Positions 34,331 through 45,648 of a stretch of DNA of 64,000 bases are shown here, piece after piece (position 1 is the stretch's first letter; each line of letters begins with the position of its first letter). The notes under the pieces were generated by a model. It made no database searches. It was not told the origin of the DNA and was given only the letters and a program-made list of their open reading frames with translations. Origin of the DNA: Heliocidaris tuberculata (lineage: Eukaryota; Echinodermata; Echinoidea; Camarodonta; Echinometridae); the NCBI GenBank assembly GCA_025618425.1, contig CM046845.1, forward strand, positions 6,873,491 to 6,937,490, read 5' to 3'. The position numbers and the translations under genes are program-made.

Positions 34331-35049
34331 ATGCCTAGTTTACACTTGGCCTGCGATTGGTCTACGGAGTCCGTATCCTGCCCGTATCCCCTTTTCCGTG
34401 CGACCCCCGCGTGGAGGCAGAAGGCGGCCGTGGGGTTTTTGTACGGATCAGGCTCCGCGGCCTCTACGATTTTTTTTTTCGCGGGAAGTTATACAAATTT
34501 GAAAAAAAAAATCGTAGTCCGTAGACATGTCGTAATTGGCATTGCACAATGCCTGCACGGGCATCGCGCGGAGGCCTCGCGCTGAATGTGCAAAAAAAAA
34601 AAAAAAATGGAAAGAGATTGTAGACTCGTGGGACATTCGCACGGCCATCGCACAGCTGTCGCAAGGTTGCCGCTCGAGTCGATGCCCGTGCAGTACCCGT
34701 GATACTGATCAGTCATCCCGCGGCAACCGCACAGCTCCCGCACCATGGCCGTGCAGCCGCCTTCAGACGGGCCAAACAATTTTCAGATGGGCTCTGTACG
34801 ATTTCTGTGCGGAGGCTGCGGAGGCTGCACGGCAACTGCACTGAAATTGCACGATTTCCGCACAATCTCCGAACAGCCTCTGTACGGATTTGCCCCGGCC
34901 TGCCCCCGAGGGCCAATACAAGAAATGGCACAATGCTCGTAGATGATGTAAACACAAACACCGTAGCCCGTAGCCACCCGAAATCGCACGGAAAATCGGA
35001 GACCAATAAATTTATCGTACGGCGCCCGGGGCAAATGTAAACTAGGCAT
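34331..35049. mobile_element. GC-rich MITE, 719 bp
   Basis: The terminal inverted repeats ATGCCTAGTTTACACTTGGC (left) and the complement of GCAAATGTAAACTAGGCAT (right) match over about 19 of 21 bases, with TA on both sides as a possible target duplication. The interior is GC- and CpG-rich, in sharp contrast with its flanks. It contains a perfect internal hairpin at 34463-34516 (CTACGAT plus T run, mirrored) and many GCACGG-type words. Overlapping frames on both strands are composition artefacts. Confidence 0.8.
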
Positions 35050-35340
35050 TATAGTTTCACCACCTGCTCTATTACTCAAATTCCTTGTCTCACTAAACAA
35101 ATAATTTTCAATTTCCCATTAAATATTAGTAATTCCCTTCTACAATTCATTCACAAAATTTCACAAAATTACACATCTCAACGTATCATTAATCCAACAT
35201 TGGTTCATTCCATCACTTATCAATTCGACAGGCTGGTAAGTCCATCTTTATTCAAGTTCGCCCTCATCATAATAATAGTACGATGACAAGCTTGCTGCAT
35301 CATACGGTGATTACTAATTCACAGCGAAAATGCATGCGTT
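35050..35340. other. Short AT-rich spacer
   Basis: No structure seen. Confidence 0.45.
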
Positions 35341-35875
35341 AAAGGGAAACACACCCTGAAAATAAGTTTGCTTTATTAAGCAGAAAAATGAGTGAGGTGA
35401 AAGTTTGAGGAAAATCCAAAATGATTAAGTTTTAAGCGATCTAACGCAAATCGGCAACCTCTGTAACGTACCTTTTTGAGCGTGCCTTTTTAAGCACTTC
35501 ATCCATTTGCTTTGAACTGAAAGTTGAAATTCCATCGATTTCCATTTTTCATGGTTGTTGACGAAGAAACAGACTTTGGTTATGGAGGGGTGTGTAAAAA
35601 CATGTGTCCAATTATCTATCTACGTCAAAGATAAACTGGAATATTTTCTTCGGAAAAGTGACTTTTAACAATTTCTTTAGCACACAACAAACGGGGGAGG
35701 TGCTCAAAAGATATGTCACCGAGTTGCCAATTTGCGTTTGATCCATTATACAGCTTTCAAAATCCATTCATTTCTTGTCCTCTATCGGATTTTCCTCAAA
35801 CCTTCTCTCATCTGCCTCTCTCTATTTTACGCTTTTGTCTGAGCCAACTTGATGCCGGAGTGGACTCTCCCCTTT
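35341..35875. mobile_element. Palindromic MITE, family C copy 2
   Basis: The ends AAAGGGAAACACACCCTG and GGAGTGGACTCTCCCCTTT are loosely inverted. Subterminal arms mirror each other (AAAGTTTGAGGAAAATCC against GGATTTTCCTCAAACCTT). The layout and words match the copy at 18304-18900. Confidence 0.75.
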
Positions 35876-37483
35876 AAAAGAGTGGGTAAAATAGGGAAGA
35901 ACGATTGTCATGACTTGTTAATAGGGCTACCATTTGATGTCTCTCCTCACTGGATGAGGAAATGCCTAATTTTCAAAGTTTTTTACGATTATTCAAGACT
36001 TTTGGTGGACTGGCATTGAAGTTAATTCATCTAAGAGATTAGTAGTCGTTTGTCTGACCGCCGTGTAATCTAACCTGAGGTGGTTTAGAGATAAAATCAA
36101 AGGTGTAGAACATTTTGAGGGGGCGGGCGAGGTATGATGAAAAACAATCCAAATTTGGAACATCGTAATACGCCATATATAAAAAACATCAGGGTGCAAT
36201 ATTTCTCTAAAACATGAACTTTGTAGATTATTATAGCATTATTTTCTCCTTTGTTATAGAAAAACTTGTTACGATAGGCCTACTCAGAAAACAAAACAAA
36301 AATTATTTCATCCTTATTAACACACTTAGCAATAATTAATAGTAGTTTGAAAATGTCAAAATCAAAAATAAAGTAGTTCAAGATTAGATTCATATGCATG
36401 CTTTAATGATTTCATTTTTTTTTTACTAAAAACGTTAAATACAACTTTAAAATGTGAACATCTGTTAGCAATGAAAACAATATTGCATCAAGAATCTAAG
36501 ATCACGTTTTAGAGATTGTGGGATATATGAAATCACTTTATACATGTGATTCCATTAATCTAAAAAGTTTCAGAAGTTTGCATAAAATTAATGTACACGC
36601 ATGTCATACATTACATAAACGTTTTCAGATTGGATGTCATTATATTTATGGCAATCTTTCTTCGTGTTAATATAATGACTAATTAGATTTGGACTATTAT
36701 TTAAAGTTTAAAATAATCTTTTATCTTTTAGTCCCTTTAAATCTAAAAACTTCCTAAAATTAAAGGATTTCATTGATTCATTCATTAAACGTTGCAAAAG
36801 AAAATTACATTTCATTCAATTGAATTTATATTGCTTGTCAGTGCATCAATATTACTAGACATACAAGACCGTAGAGAAATATTGATTGTAGTATTAAAAA
36901 AAACAGCTGTGAAATTAACAGGTAATATCCAATCAGGAATCCAGGATCCCGTGCGGTCTTCCATACTTTACAGTTATTCGAATGTTATTTTCATGCGGCA
37001 CGCTAATTCCGCAAACTAATTTCAAACATTCTCTTCATTCTAGTGTTCTTTCTTTCATCACTTAACAAATGGGCCCATATGAGCCGTGATATAGGTAAAT
37101 CCCATAAAAGAATTCGAAAACTGAACGGGAAGTTTGGACTAAGAATGTCTACATTAATTAATTCTTCTTCTAAAAACAAAAATGGTTAACTTTTTCGCGA
37201 ATTATATACCTATGAAAGATATTCTATGTCCACTTCATGAATGAAACAAAGTCAAAATTTCACTCTTTCCTGACTTTTTCTAAAATTTATAACAGTTGGT
37301 CTAAAATACGGTGGCTCTGAAGGGGTTATAAACTAACTCAGGTGTGGTACAAGCCGCAACCTGTGGTAATGGTGCATGACGATGTATATTGGGGTTGATG
37401 CGGATATTAAAGTTTTTACGTAAAGGGCAAACGAACTTTCCTTGACTAGACATTTTCTCCTTAAAATGTTATTTATATGATCT
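35876..37483. other. Very AT-rich stretch
   Basis: From about 36180 to 37060 the sequence is dominated by A and T. No gene or element is visible. Confidence 0.5.
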
Positions 37484-37630
37484 GGGGCCCGTTGCACAAA
37501 ACTTGCGTTTGATCGCAACTCCTAAAAATCAAACGCAAGTCCCTAATGCTCACTTCTGATTGGTTGAAAATAGAGTTGCGTTTGATTTTCCTGAGTTGCG
37601 TTCAAACGCAAGTTTTGTGCAACGGGCCCC
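37484..37630. mobile_element. Palindromic MITE, family A copy 3
   Basis: The left end GGGGCCCGTTGCACAAAACT is mirrored perfectly by AGTTTTGTGCAACGGGCCCC. The centre contains TTCTGATTGGTTGAAAAT, the inverted CCAAT box. Flanking GATCT on both sides could be a short target duplication, but the flanks are themselves palindromic, so this is not certain. Confidence 0.85.
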
Positions 37631-38020
37631 AGATCTGAAGGACGTCTATCTCTACAGGTACCTGATCTTAGCCCAAGATAGAAGGAATCTGTCTTGAGCA
37701 ACATCCCATTCCAGGCCTGCATGGTGACGAGAAGCGATGAAGCTCAGAATGGAGCGAGAATTCATGTTTTTTGGGCATTAGCATGAAATATTACCCCAGT
37801 ATATATGAGCTGGACTAGCCTTGCAATGGGCGTTTCTCCATTGGGAGATAAGCATTTTTTAAAGTAAGTCTATAAATATGGGGGGGGGGGGGGGAGAGGA
37901 GAAATTAATGGTGACTGGTCACCTGCTCTTTTTCACGAGAGTGTTTATTCATCTTTTGAGATGGCCAACGATAAAGATGTTCTATATTCCCTTTTTTTTT
38001 TGGGGGGGGGGGGGGTTATA
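37631..38020. other. Spacer with G runs
   Basis: G runs lie at about 37880-37893 and 38001-38015. Nothing else is seen. Confidence 0.45.
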
Positions 38021-38394
38021 GCTACGTTCATACGGGACTTGTGATTTCGAAACTTTAAGTTTTAAACTTTGAAACGCCTCACTAACAACGACGAGGGTTC
38101 ACACGGGCCCTAAAAATCTAGACGCTCGTGGTTCTGAGATTACAAGTCGCGCGATCATAGTTTAACATGAACAGAGAGGTCATCGTTAACGTTAACATAG
38201 AGTTTGCTAAACTTAGTTTATTCTCTCCACACGGTCCATAACTACGAGGGAGGACCCCCGCTGCTCGTGGTTTCGGTGCTCGCTTGTGGTTCTGGCACTA
38301 CAAGTAAACTTAAAGTTCGAAACTACAAGTCCGTTCATACGGTTTGAAACTACAAGAGAAACTTAAAGTTTAGCTCCTTCCGTGTGAACCTGAC
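38021..38394 (+). mobile_element. MITE family E, copy 1
   Basis: The ends GCTACGTTCATACGGGACTT and CTTCCGTGTGAACCTGAC are imperfect inverted repeats. The interior repeats short words such as AACTTTAAGTTT and ACTACAAG in both orientations. A full copy in the opposite orientation is at 59325-59703, which fixes the boundaries. No coding content. Confidence 0.8.
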
Positions 38395-38847
38395 ATATAT
38401 TTTCTGAGGCCCTGAACATCTTCATTGTGAGCTTGTGTAAATATATAAATTATTCGGTATCCTTGGAATAACTATAAATGTTATACATTTTCGTCCACAG
38501 TCAGAGGCAGTTAAAACACAAACCTTGACTTTTATAAGCCACGCTGGAAAAAGGTGCAGGTCATAATAAGGAAGACAGCCAGCTTTAAATACAACTAGAA
38601 TAAATTGCAGAGGTACATGTAGGTCAAGAAATGGCAAAATGTAAAACATGGGAAGGATATGAGAGGCGGGCAAAGAATTAGGCCTGATTGACGCGCAAAT
38701 AAGGAAGACAGAATTGGACTTCATTGCATTTGGAGTAATAAACAGATGGAGAGGGGACGGGGGGGGGGGGGGGGCTCTGGTATAAAGTGACGGTGGAAAG
38801 TGGGGGGCTAAGTGAACCGCCCCACTCCCTTTACGCATTCTCTCCCT
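38395..38847. other. Non-coding stretch
   Basis: A G run lies at about 38759-38774. No gene is supported. Confidence 0.45.
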
Positions 38848-38868
38848 CCCTCCCTCTTTCGCTCTCTC

Positions 38869-38899
<31 letters not shown>

Positions 38900-39020
38900 T
38901 TTCTCTCCCTTCTGAACATATCTATTTGCCCATAGGTCTGTCTCTCTGTGCCAGTCTCTCTCGCTCTGTCTTTCTCTCACTCTCTCTCTCTCTCTCTCTG
39001 TCTTTCTCCATCTCTCTGTG
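38848..39020. repeat. CT-rich microsatellite
   Basis: Several CT dinucleotide blocks are separated by short unique words. Frames reading SLSLSL are artefacts. Confidence 0.9.
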
Positions 39021-39960
39021 TAAATTGTTGGGATGCATGAATTTGTCATCGCCATCGCCTGCTAGATAAAACACACGGCATCATCTAATAAATCTAATTT
39101 TCCAATTTATCTTCGATCATTGTGCTTGAGTAAATTCGCAACTCATCTGCCTGTTATAGAGTGGGATGATTTGGTAAGGGAAGTAAGACATTACGGTCTC
39201 GGCGGTGGGCCGTTCTAATAAATGTATCATCTGCCTAAAGGGTCAAACAAAGTATGAAACAAAATAAAGGATAAATTGATAGGGCATGACTTATGATTAA
39301 CTTCTATATTTGCGCTAGTATAGGGTCCAACTTAAGAAGGAAGGAACGTACCTACTGTAACGAGGAAAGAGGGGATGGAAAGAGATAAAGCGGTATGTAT
39401 AAAAAAAAAAAAACTAGACCAGAGATAATGTTTTGAAATTTCGCAACAACTTTTAAACAGAACTATATCATAGAGCATATCTATGGCATACTTCCAACAT
39501 GTACAATTGGTTCTCTGCGTTCCAAACTTCCAGTAGTCCCATACGATATATTATCAGGGTTTAATATAAAGTTTCATCAGATCAATGAGATTTTTTATTT
39601 CTGTAAGTCCTACGTTCCATCCGGTAAGTTAGGTTCCATCAGAATAAATGATACGCAGGACTATGGACCCCGCGGGGTCCACGGTAGGACTATACTGGAC
39701 GAACCCGATGGTCTAAACTCTAAACCAAAGATATACGTTTAACAAAACAACAAAGCTTTTCAGGCCAAACCTGTTTTAATCTAGGCGCCAATCCGTCTTC
39801 GCTAACAATACAAAGATATGCTTTTCCCCCAGCGAATTTTATAAAAAGTCAAATGAAAAATATTCAAACACAAGAAAGAGAAAACACAATATACCCGATT
39901 ATAAAACGGAATATGTCTGTGTACTTACGAAAATTATTGAATGACCTACTGACAAGAGAA
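39021..39960. other. Non-coding stretch
   Basis: An 18-base perfect palindrome TGGACCCCGCGGGGTCCA lies at 39664-39681. No gene is recognised. Confidence 0.45.
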
Positions 39961-41510
39961 AAGCGATTAGCAGATTCAAAGGAAAAAGATTATTCTGATT
40001 ATTCCACGCCAATGGTTACCTGAAGACGACTGCGTGTGACGCTGGAGCAAATCAAGCGATAAAATTGTGGACAGATAGATTTGTTAACAAATCGTATTAT
40101 TCTAAGAATAATAAGAGACAGTCGGAGAGAGAGAGAGGGGGGGGGGGGGGGAGAAGGGGGAGAAGATAATATTCACATCTAATACCGAACAGTGCATGGA
40201 TTATGTGAATCTAAAACATAAAGCGATTCTGATTATTCTATTCCAGTGGTTAACTGAAGACGACTGCGTATGACACTGGAGCAAATCTAGCGAGAAAATT
40301 GTGGACAAATGGATTTGTTCTTTCAGTGTAACAGTGTACCGTATATTTAAAGAACAAATCATGTTATTCTGTTATATCGGGGGGAGAGAGAGAGAGAGAA
40401 ATACTATCCATCTATTATATATAGCTTACCAAACAATACATGGGGATTATGTGAATCTAAAACATAAAGCGATTCCGATTATTCCACACTTGCAGTGGTT
40501 ACCTGCGTATTAGACATGTTATAGATACAGGAGCAAATTTAGCGAGAAAATTGTGGACAGACGGATTTATTCTTTAGGTATTAACAGTACATTATTTTAT
40601 AGAAAGAAGAGAGAAAGAGAGAGAATATTATACATAGCTTACCGAACAAATACATGGGGATTATGAGATTCTGTAACATAAAGCGATTCTGATTATTCCA
40701 CACCAGCGGTAGTACCTGCGTTAGGGCGTGTTTATACACAAGATTTTTGGGCCTTAATCAGGCACCGTATACGTGATTAGTTTAAAAGAGGCTTGCGTCC
40801 ATACTGATTTTGATTTAAACGCCGACCTAGCAGCCCGACTGTAAACGCCCAAAAAGGTGCGTTTACAAACGCACTTCGTATAAATCGCCGGGGTCCGAAT
40901 GTGTATAAACGCGAGATCAAATTTAAACAGCTTTAAATGACGTCATTTAAAGCCGTTTCCGGTTCGAGGCAGAAGCTTGTTGAAAAGCGCGCGCCGTATA
41001 CAGTGCATGTACTACAGCTAGTATAGTTTCAGAGCTCCCACATCGATGCACGTCGCTTGATTGTTTTGATAGTTGAACTACGATCATTGACCTCGACCAC
41101 CATGTGAATCGACGAAAATCTACACTCGAAATAAGGAACACGAAGAATACAGCCGAGGCCCTAGCTGACGACGACTGTTTTGAAAAAGCGCGCGACCAAC
41201 TTGACCTGGTTTCGACTCAGGGGCCAACGAGCATGCGCAGTGGAACCCTCCGAATACAGCTGATGACGGCGTTCAAACGGGCGATAAATATGGCCCGACA
41301 AAAATGTTTATAAACAGTGCACCATCGAAGTAGCTCTACGGTCGGTGTTTATAAAGAGGCTGTTAAAACGCTCATTAAACCCTCGCAAAATGTTTATAAA
41401 CGCACCCTTAGATACTCGAGCAAATCTAGCAAGAAAATTTCATGTGGACAGTTCAGATGGATTTGTTCTTTGAATAAGACAGTAATGGAAGAATAATCTT
41501 AGTAATCTTA
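39961..41510 (+). repeat. Four-unit tandem array (about 214-246 bp), last unit split
   Basis: AAGCGATT followed by CTGATTATTCC marks the units at 39961, 40221, 40467 and 40681. Each unit continues with GGAGCAAATCTAGCGAGAAA and GTGGACAGATGGATTTGTT, and several end in a GA microsatellite. The fourth unit is interrupted at TTA by the MITE at 40724-41407 and resumes with GATACTCGAGCAAATCTAGC. The GA tract grows and shrinks between units, which explains the variable period. Confidence 0.85.
40724..41407. mobile_element. Harbinger-like MITE with TTA target duplication
   Basis: The left end GGGCGTGTTTATACACA and the complement of the right end, GGGTGCGTTTATAAACA, form the terminal inverted repeat. 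TTA flanks both sides (40721-40723 and 41408-41410), the 3-bp target duplication typical of PIF/Harbinger transposons. The interior is richer in G and C, repeats GTTTATAAAC-type words, and contains one TGACGTCA palindrome. No transposase is encoded. Confidence 0.8.
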
Positions 41511-43274
41511 ACAATGATCACGAATAGCGTGCTGTTTTGGGCGTCCAACAGTGCGTGGAACATTTAGGGATCTGGAACATTACACATGATCATTATGATA
41601 ATAGAAACAGTTCCTACAAAGAAAATAATAGATTCAACCGCAGCTGTTTTCACACAAGACATGGGATACTTTTTTGCACGATACAAGACATAACTTTGTA
41701 GTATTTTACGAATGATGAGAACAAAAAATATCAGGATCTCAATCTCCATGCGGTCCGTCACAGGAGCTTGAATCTATTTCGAATTCATATTTTTGTACAC
41801 AGCATACACAGTATCTTACATTAAGATTCACTTGATATTGGCTGACGTAGTATAAACAATAGATTACTGTAGTCAAAAAGACATTATAAAATCTAACGAA
41901 TGGCCTATTAACGGGGGAAGCTTTTAAACCATGTCTTGACTCATTGAAATATATGGAAGGTCTGTAGAGTAAAAATGCCCATAAATATTGGTCGAAGAGT
42001 GTGAAAAATATCTTATAATAATCATAAACATAATTAGACATCAAAGTACTAATAACCTAAATTATATATCTTATAGTCCTAATTGAGTATTACGTGTCAC
42101 CGTCTTCCGCAAGCATTTGCAGGAAAAGGGGGCAGAGACACCCCCAAGGAGAAAGATTATCTCATCGGAAGGGTGCAAGGATGGGGTCATTCTAATCTCC
42201 AGAGTCCAGACTCAAGAATCCACTTACTTACGGATTGATGAATGCACCCACCATGCCCACAAGAAGGTGGGTGTAATTTTTGAGGTGGGAGCTCTTGCCT
42301 CCGGTTCCGAAGTGTTAGCAGAATAACCCTTTTCGAATCGTAAAGTACTTTCTTGACCAAAACTATATGCAACTTAAAATTTAATGAATAATGAAAATAT
42401 GTTACACTTATATGGTGCATTACGTGAATATTTCAATGCGCTTTACAATGTTATTCATTGTTACCCCTGGTGATTGAATTTCAAGCCCGCGCAAAAATTA
42501 GAGTGCAACATCTCTACTCCTTAAAAGTGATTTGGTAACTTTGTAGAGGCTTGATAAAATCTGAGCTGCCTGGCCTTACATGCTATCAGTGTATGTAATA
42601 TGGTGAAAAATGAAGCCCAGGGAAAAAAAAGCACTTCAAAATCATCATGTGCTTCACAAAAGTAAACATATGCAAGTGACCGGAAATGCCAGACTCATTT
42701 TCCCCCATAGACTCAGTGTTAGACTAAAGCGTACGGCCGTACGCTTTCGTAAATGGGAGTATTCAGTCATAGATATCTTGATAATAGCATTATATACATG
42801 TATATGAAAACCTTTCTATGCCTGGCTATTTATTTATCCTTCTGAACATCATTATACAAGACAGATATCAAAATTCAACAATTTATTAAATCAAGCCTCC
42901 ACAAAGTTACCGAATATTCCTACTGTAACTATTCCAGCCTTTCTTTCTTTTTTCCTGTTCTTTCTTCTTCTTTTTTTCTTTTTCTTTTCTTTTTTTTAGG
43001 GGGGGGGGGGGTGTAAGATAACCATTTCTGCCCTTCTCTTTTCATGATAGTTAGTACCCATGTTTTTGTCGAATCCATTAACAGAAACCTTGATCCACAC
43101 ATTCCGGCATTCCACAATGTTCACTCTTGTTGACCATAAATAAAAGTCATGCCATTCCTCTCTTTCATGTTTCATATCATACGAATATGTTTTGACGGAG
43201 ATAAGCACTCTTCTTTGCATGCCCTCTAAAATTTATCACTCACATTAATCTATAATATTTCATCTCTTGGCTAC
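41511..43274. other. Non-coding stretch with a perfect palindrome
   Basis: A 22-base perfect palindrome (AAAGCGTACGG and its complement) lies at 42726-42747, and an 8-bp-stem hairpin (CACCCACC / GGTGGGTG) at 42245-42273. The segment around 42390-42450 resembles a SINE or LINE 3' region but cannot be assigned. A pyrimidine-rich tract and a G run lie at 42940-43012. Confidence 0.45.
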
Positions 43275-43535
43275 GGAGCCCGGGAAGGGACATGGGGAAA
43301 ATCTTTTTTTGGAGATATTATCTCGTTCCCTCGAGATAATATCTCGTTCCCTCGAGATATTATCTCGTTCCCTCGAGATATTATCTCGTTCCCTCGAGAT
43401 ATTATCTCGTTCCCTCGAGATATTATCTCGTTCCCTCGAGATATTATCTCGTTCCCTCGAGATAATATCTCGTTCCCTCGAGATAATATCTCGTTCCCTC
43501 GAGATATTATCTCGTTCCCTCGAGATATCTTTCCC
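43275..43535 (-). repeat. 21-bp tandem array, copy 1 (10 units) with unique outer flank
   Basis: Ten units of a 21-mer, GAGGGAACGAGATAWTATCTC read on the minus strand, follow a unique flank (CGGAGCCCGGGAAGGGACAT, then ATCTTTTTTTGGAGATA). The same flank and unit occur inverted at 50828-51372. Each unit contains an odd palindrome whose centre is A or T. Because 21 is a multiple of three and no stop codon arises, frames are open on both strands; these are not genes. Confidence 0.9.
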
Positions 43536-43553
43536 ATGAGTTAACAACAAAAA

Positions 43554-45059
43554 ATGGCTTCTGTTGGTGATCGTAATTTCTTCATTAAAATGTATTTTGA
43601 TCTTGGAATGACACACAAAGATATACTGTTCATACAACTTCATCACCACGACATACTTCTAAGTGAAAGGCATCTTAAGCGGATATTAAGGGCCGGTAAT
43701 CTTTATCGTAGAAGATACAGCCGTTTGGATGATGTAGTACAATTCATCCAGAGTCAGTTACAGGGTTCGGGACAGTTGCACGGATATACTATGCATTTAC
43801 CATTTGCATTGAAGATAAAAGTGCCTAAAAACACCCTTTTAGCAAATGTTAATGCAGGTATCAATTAAAGTTTTATCTAATATAAGCGTAAATGTCTGGA
43901 CACTGTTATGCATAAATAACTACATCATAGGGAATTATATTCATTAGGAGAAAAGTGCAAATAAAAAAAAATGTACAAAAAAATAGTAAGCAGTGAGGAT
44001 ATAGCATAACATTGTACAGGCGGTATTGCCAATCATTATGTCGTTACTTTAAAGGTATCATAACTTTTGTGTTATGCGTTATATTTTTCTCAAACCCTCA
44101 CTGATCTGTTTTCCTGTTGTTGTTTTTTTTTTCTGCTTCGATTAAAAGCAACTTAGTTGGAGGCTGGATATGGTGGTATTCGGAAATTTCAAGGGTAAAT
44201 AAAACTAGTTGAATTTTCAATTGCGCATAATAGGTTAAAAATCATGACCCCAAAACATAGTTCAAAGTCTCCAGCAAGTGTGTTAAAAGAGAAATTCGTC
44301 TTTTATCCCCTTAATTTTCTACGTCCGTTCGACAAACTCAGGAAGACCTTAAATGACCTAAATTATTTCGTGCCATAGCCCCAAAATGAAAAAAAGATAC
44401 ATTTACCATAATGCAGCTCAGAGGGCTTAGGTAGGACTTAGGTTAAGCACGGGTTGTTCACCTCCGAAATAGTTTCTTGCGTTATACCGGTAGTAGTTTT
44501 GACCGCCGTTAGGGTTACTCAGTTGTAATAATCATCAAAGCAAAAATTAAAATTAACTCCATGTTATAATATGCCGTAAAATCAAACAACAATAAAGGGG
44601 ATTGTTTTTTTCAACGACATTTTGTATGTAATGTATTTGAATTACTGCAGGATATTGATGGATCATTCAGTGTTCCATTACCCCATTTTGGTTGGTTTTG
44701 ATTTGAATCTTCATTATCCATTATATTTATAGACAGAACTTGACACAACGGTTGAAATGTGGAACACGCATACTATCAGACCCTCCAGTAATTACAGGGT
44801 ACCCAGCGGACGTCCGATGATGATGTACTACACACCGGAGCTTTGGGGTGCTGAGGACAAAATCTGCAGTGTGGATGATGCCCAAGCAAGTGCATGCCGA
44901 AGTGAAGCTGCATTTCGTTCCATCATACCATGTGATGAAGATGTTTATGACATGTGCATTGCCATTGTCAGCAGAGACAACTTGACTATAGCAACGGATG
45001 CCCAGCAAGCTGTTGATGTGTATCTCCACCTCCGTAGAGAGATCGTGATGTTATTATGA
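43554..45059 (+). pseudogene. Core-deleted DDE integrase-like gene (N- and C-terminal parts only)
   Basis: An ATG in good context at 43554 begins a helix-turn-helix-like N-terminal region (RNFFIKMYFDLGMTHKDIL, SERHLKRIL, YRRRYS, GSGQLHGY). It stays open to 43868, with a possible donor AATGCAG|GTATCA at 43858. A second coding part follows an acceptor at 44732 (TTATATTTATAG). It reads TELDTTVEMWNTHTIRPS, SGRPMMMYYTPELWG, then CDEDVYDMC and AVDVYLHLRREI, ending at 45059. An AATAAA signal lies at 45160. From memory, these are the two ends of a eukaryotic integrase-core protein family. The catalytic domain of about 200 residues that normally joins them is not seen in the 860-base gap. Direct splicing would join phase 1 to phase 0 and shift the frame. 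It is most likely a decayed copy. Confidence 0.6.
44045..44172. mobile_element. MITE family C fragment (one arm)
   Basis: TTTTTCTCAAACCCTCACTGATCTGTTT, a spacer, then AAAAGCAACTTAGTTGGAGG corresponds to the right arm of the copy at 18304-18900. The left arm is absent. It lies in the gap between the two integrase parts. Confidence 0.45.
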
Positions 45060-45169
45060 GACACAAAAATAACCATAAATGTTAATTGGTCCACTCATCT
45101 AAAAAGCAATTGTTTAGATAGTGTATAACACATTTTGCTTGTGTTGTTTTCTCGTAAACAATAAACAAT

Positions 45170-45648
45170 TCAATGACTGAACAAGTAACACGCAATGATG
45201 TAAAATTAGATGGTCATTGAGAGTGAAACATTAGCCTAATATTATAGTAAAAGCATTGGTATTATGGAACACCTGGGTTTATCTAGTCAGAAACCTAAAC
45301 GGTGTGAACATACCTTGTCTATGTTTTATCATTAAAATTGTTTTCAAATCCAATGTTCCATTGTACATATTTCAAGAAAGGGTCAAGAAATTAAATGACC
45401 TTATTGGTTCCAAGTACAGCAATTGTTTAAGCAGCGATTGGATATCCGTTTGGGAAATAAAATTGAACGTTTTCCTGGTATTCTGTTAAGTGAAATTGTA
45501 AAAAAAAAATCCCCTACAGCCTTTCTTTTATACATGATTGTAAACACTTTGGTCTATGTTCTACCTAACAAGTTAAACCTGACGCTTGGTGGAAGTTCGG
45601 TTTTTTAGTTTTACAAAGCGATTGGCATAAAATGTCGCCTTGTTATCC
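45170..45648. other. AT-rich spacer
   Basis: Two overlapping short frames (45256-45608) show no family resemblance and no clear splice sites. Confidence 0.4.

Noticed and set aside
34307..35100. About ten overlapping frames on both strands
   Set aside because: They result from the GC-rich interior of the MITE at 34331-35049.
40936..40943. TGACGTCA (CRE-like) and GCATGCGCAG (NRF1-like) words inside the Harbinger-like MITE
   Set aside because: Single matches inside a mobile element, with no linked promoter or gene.
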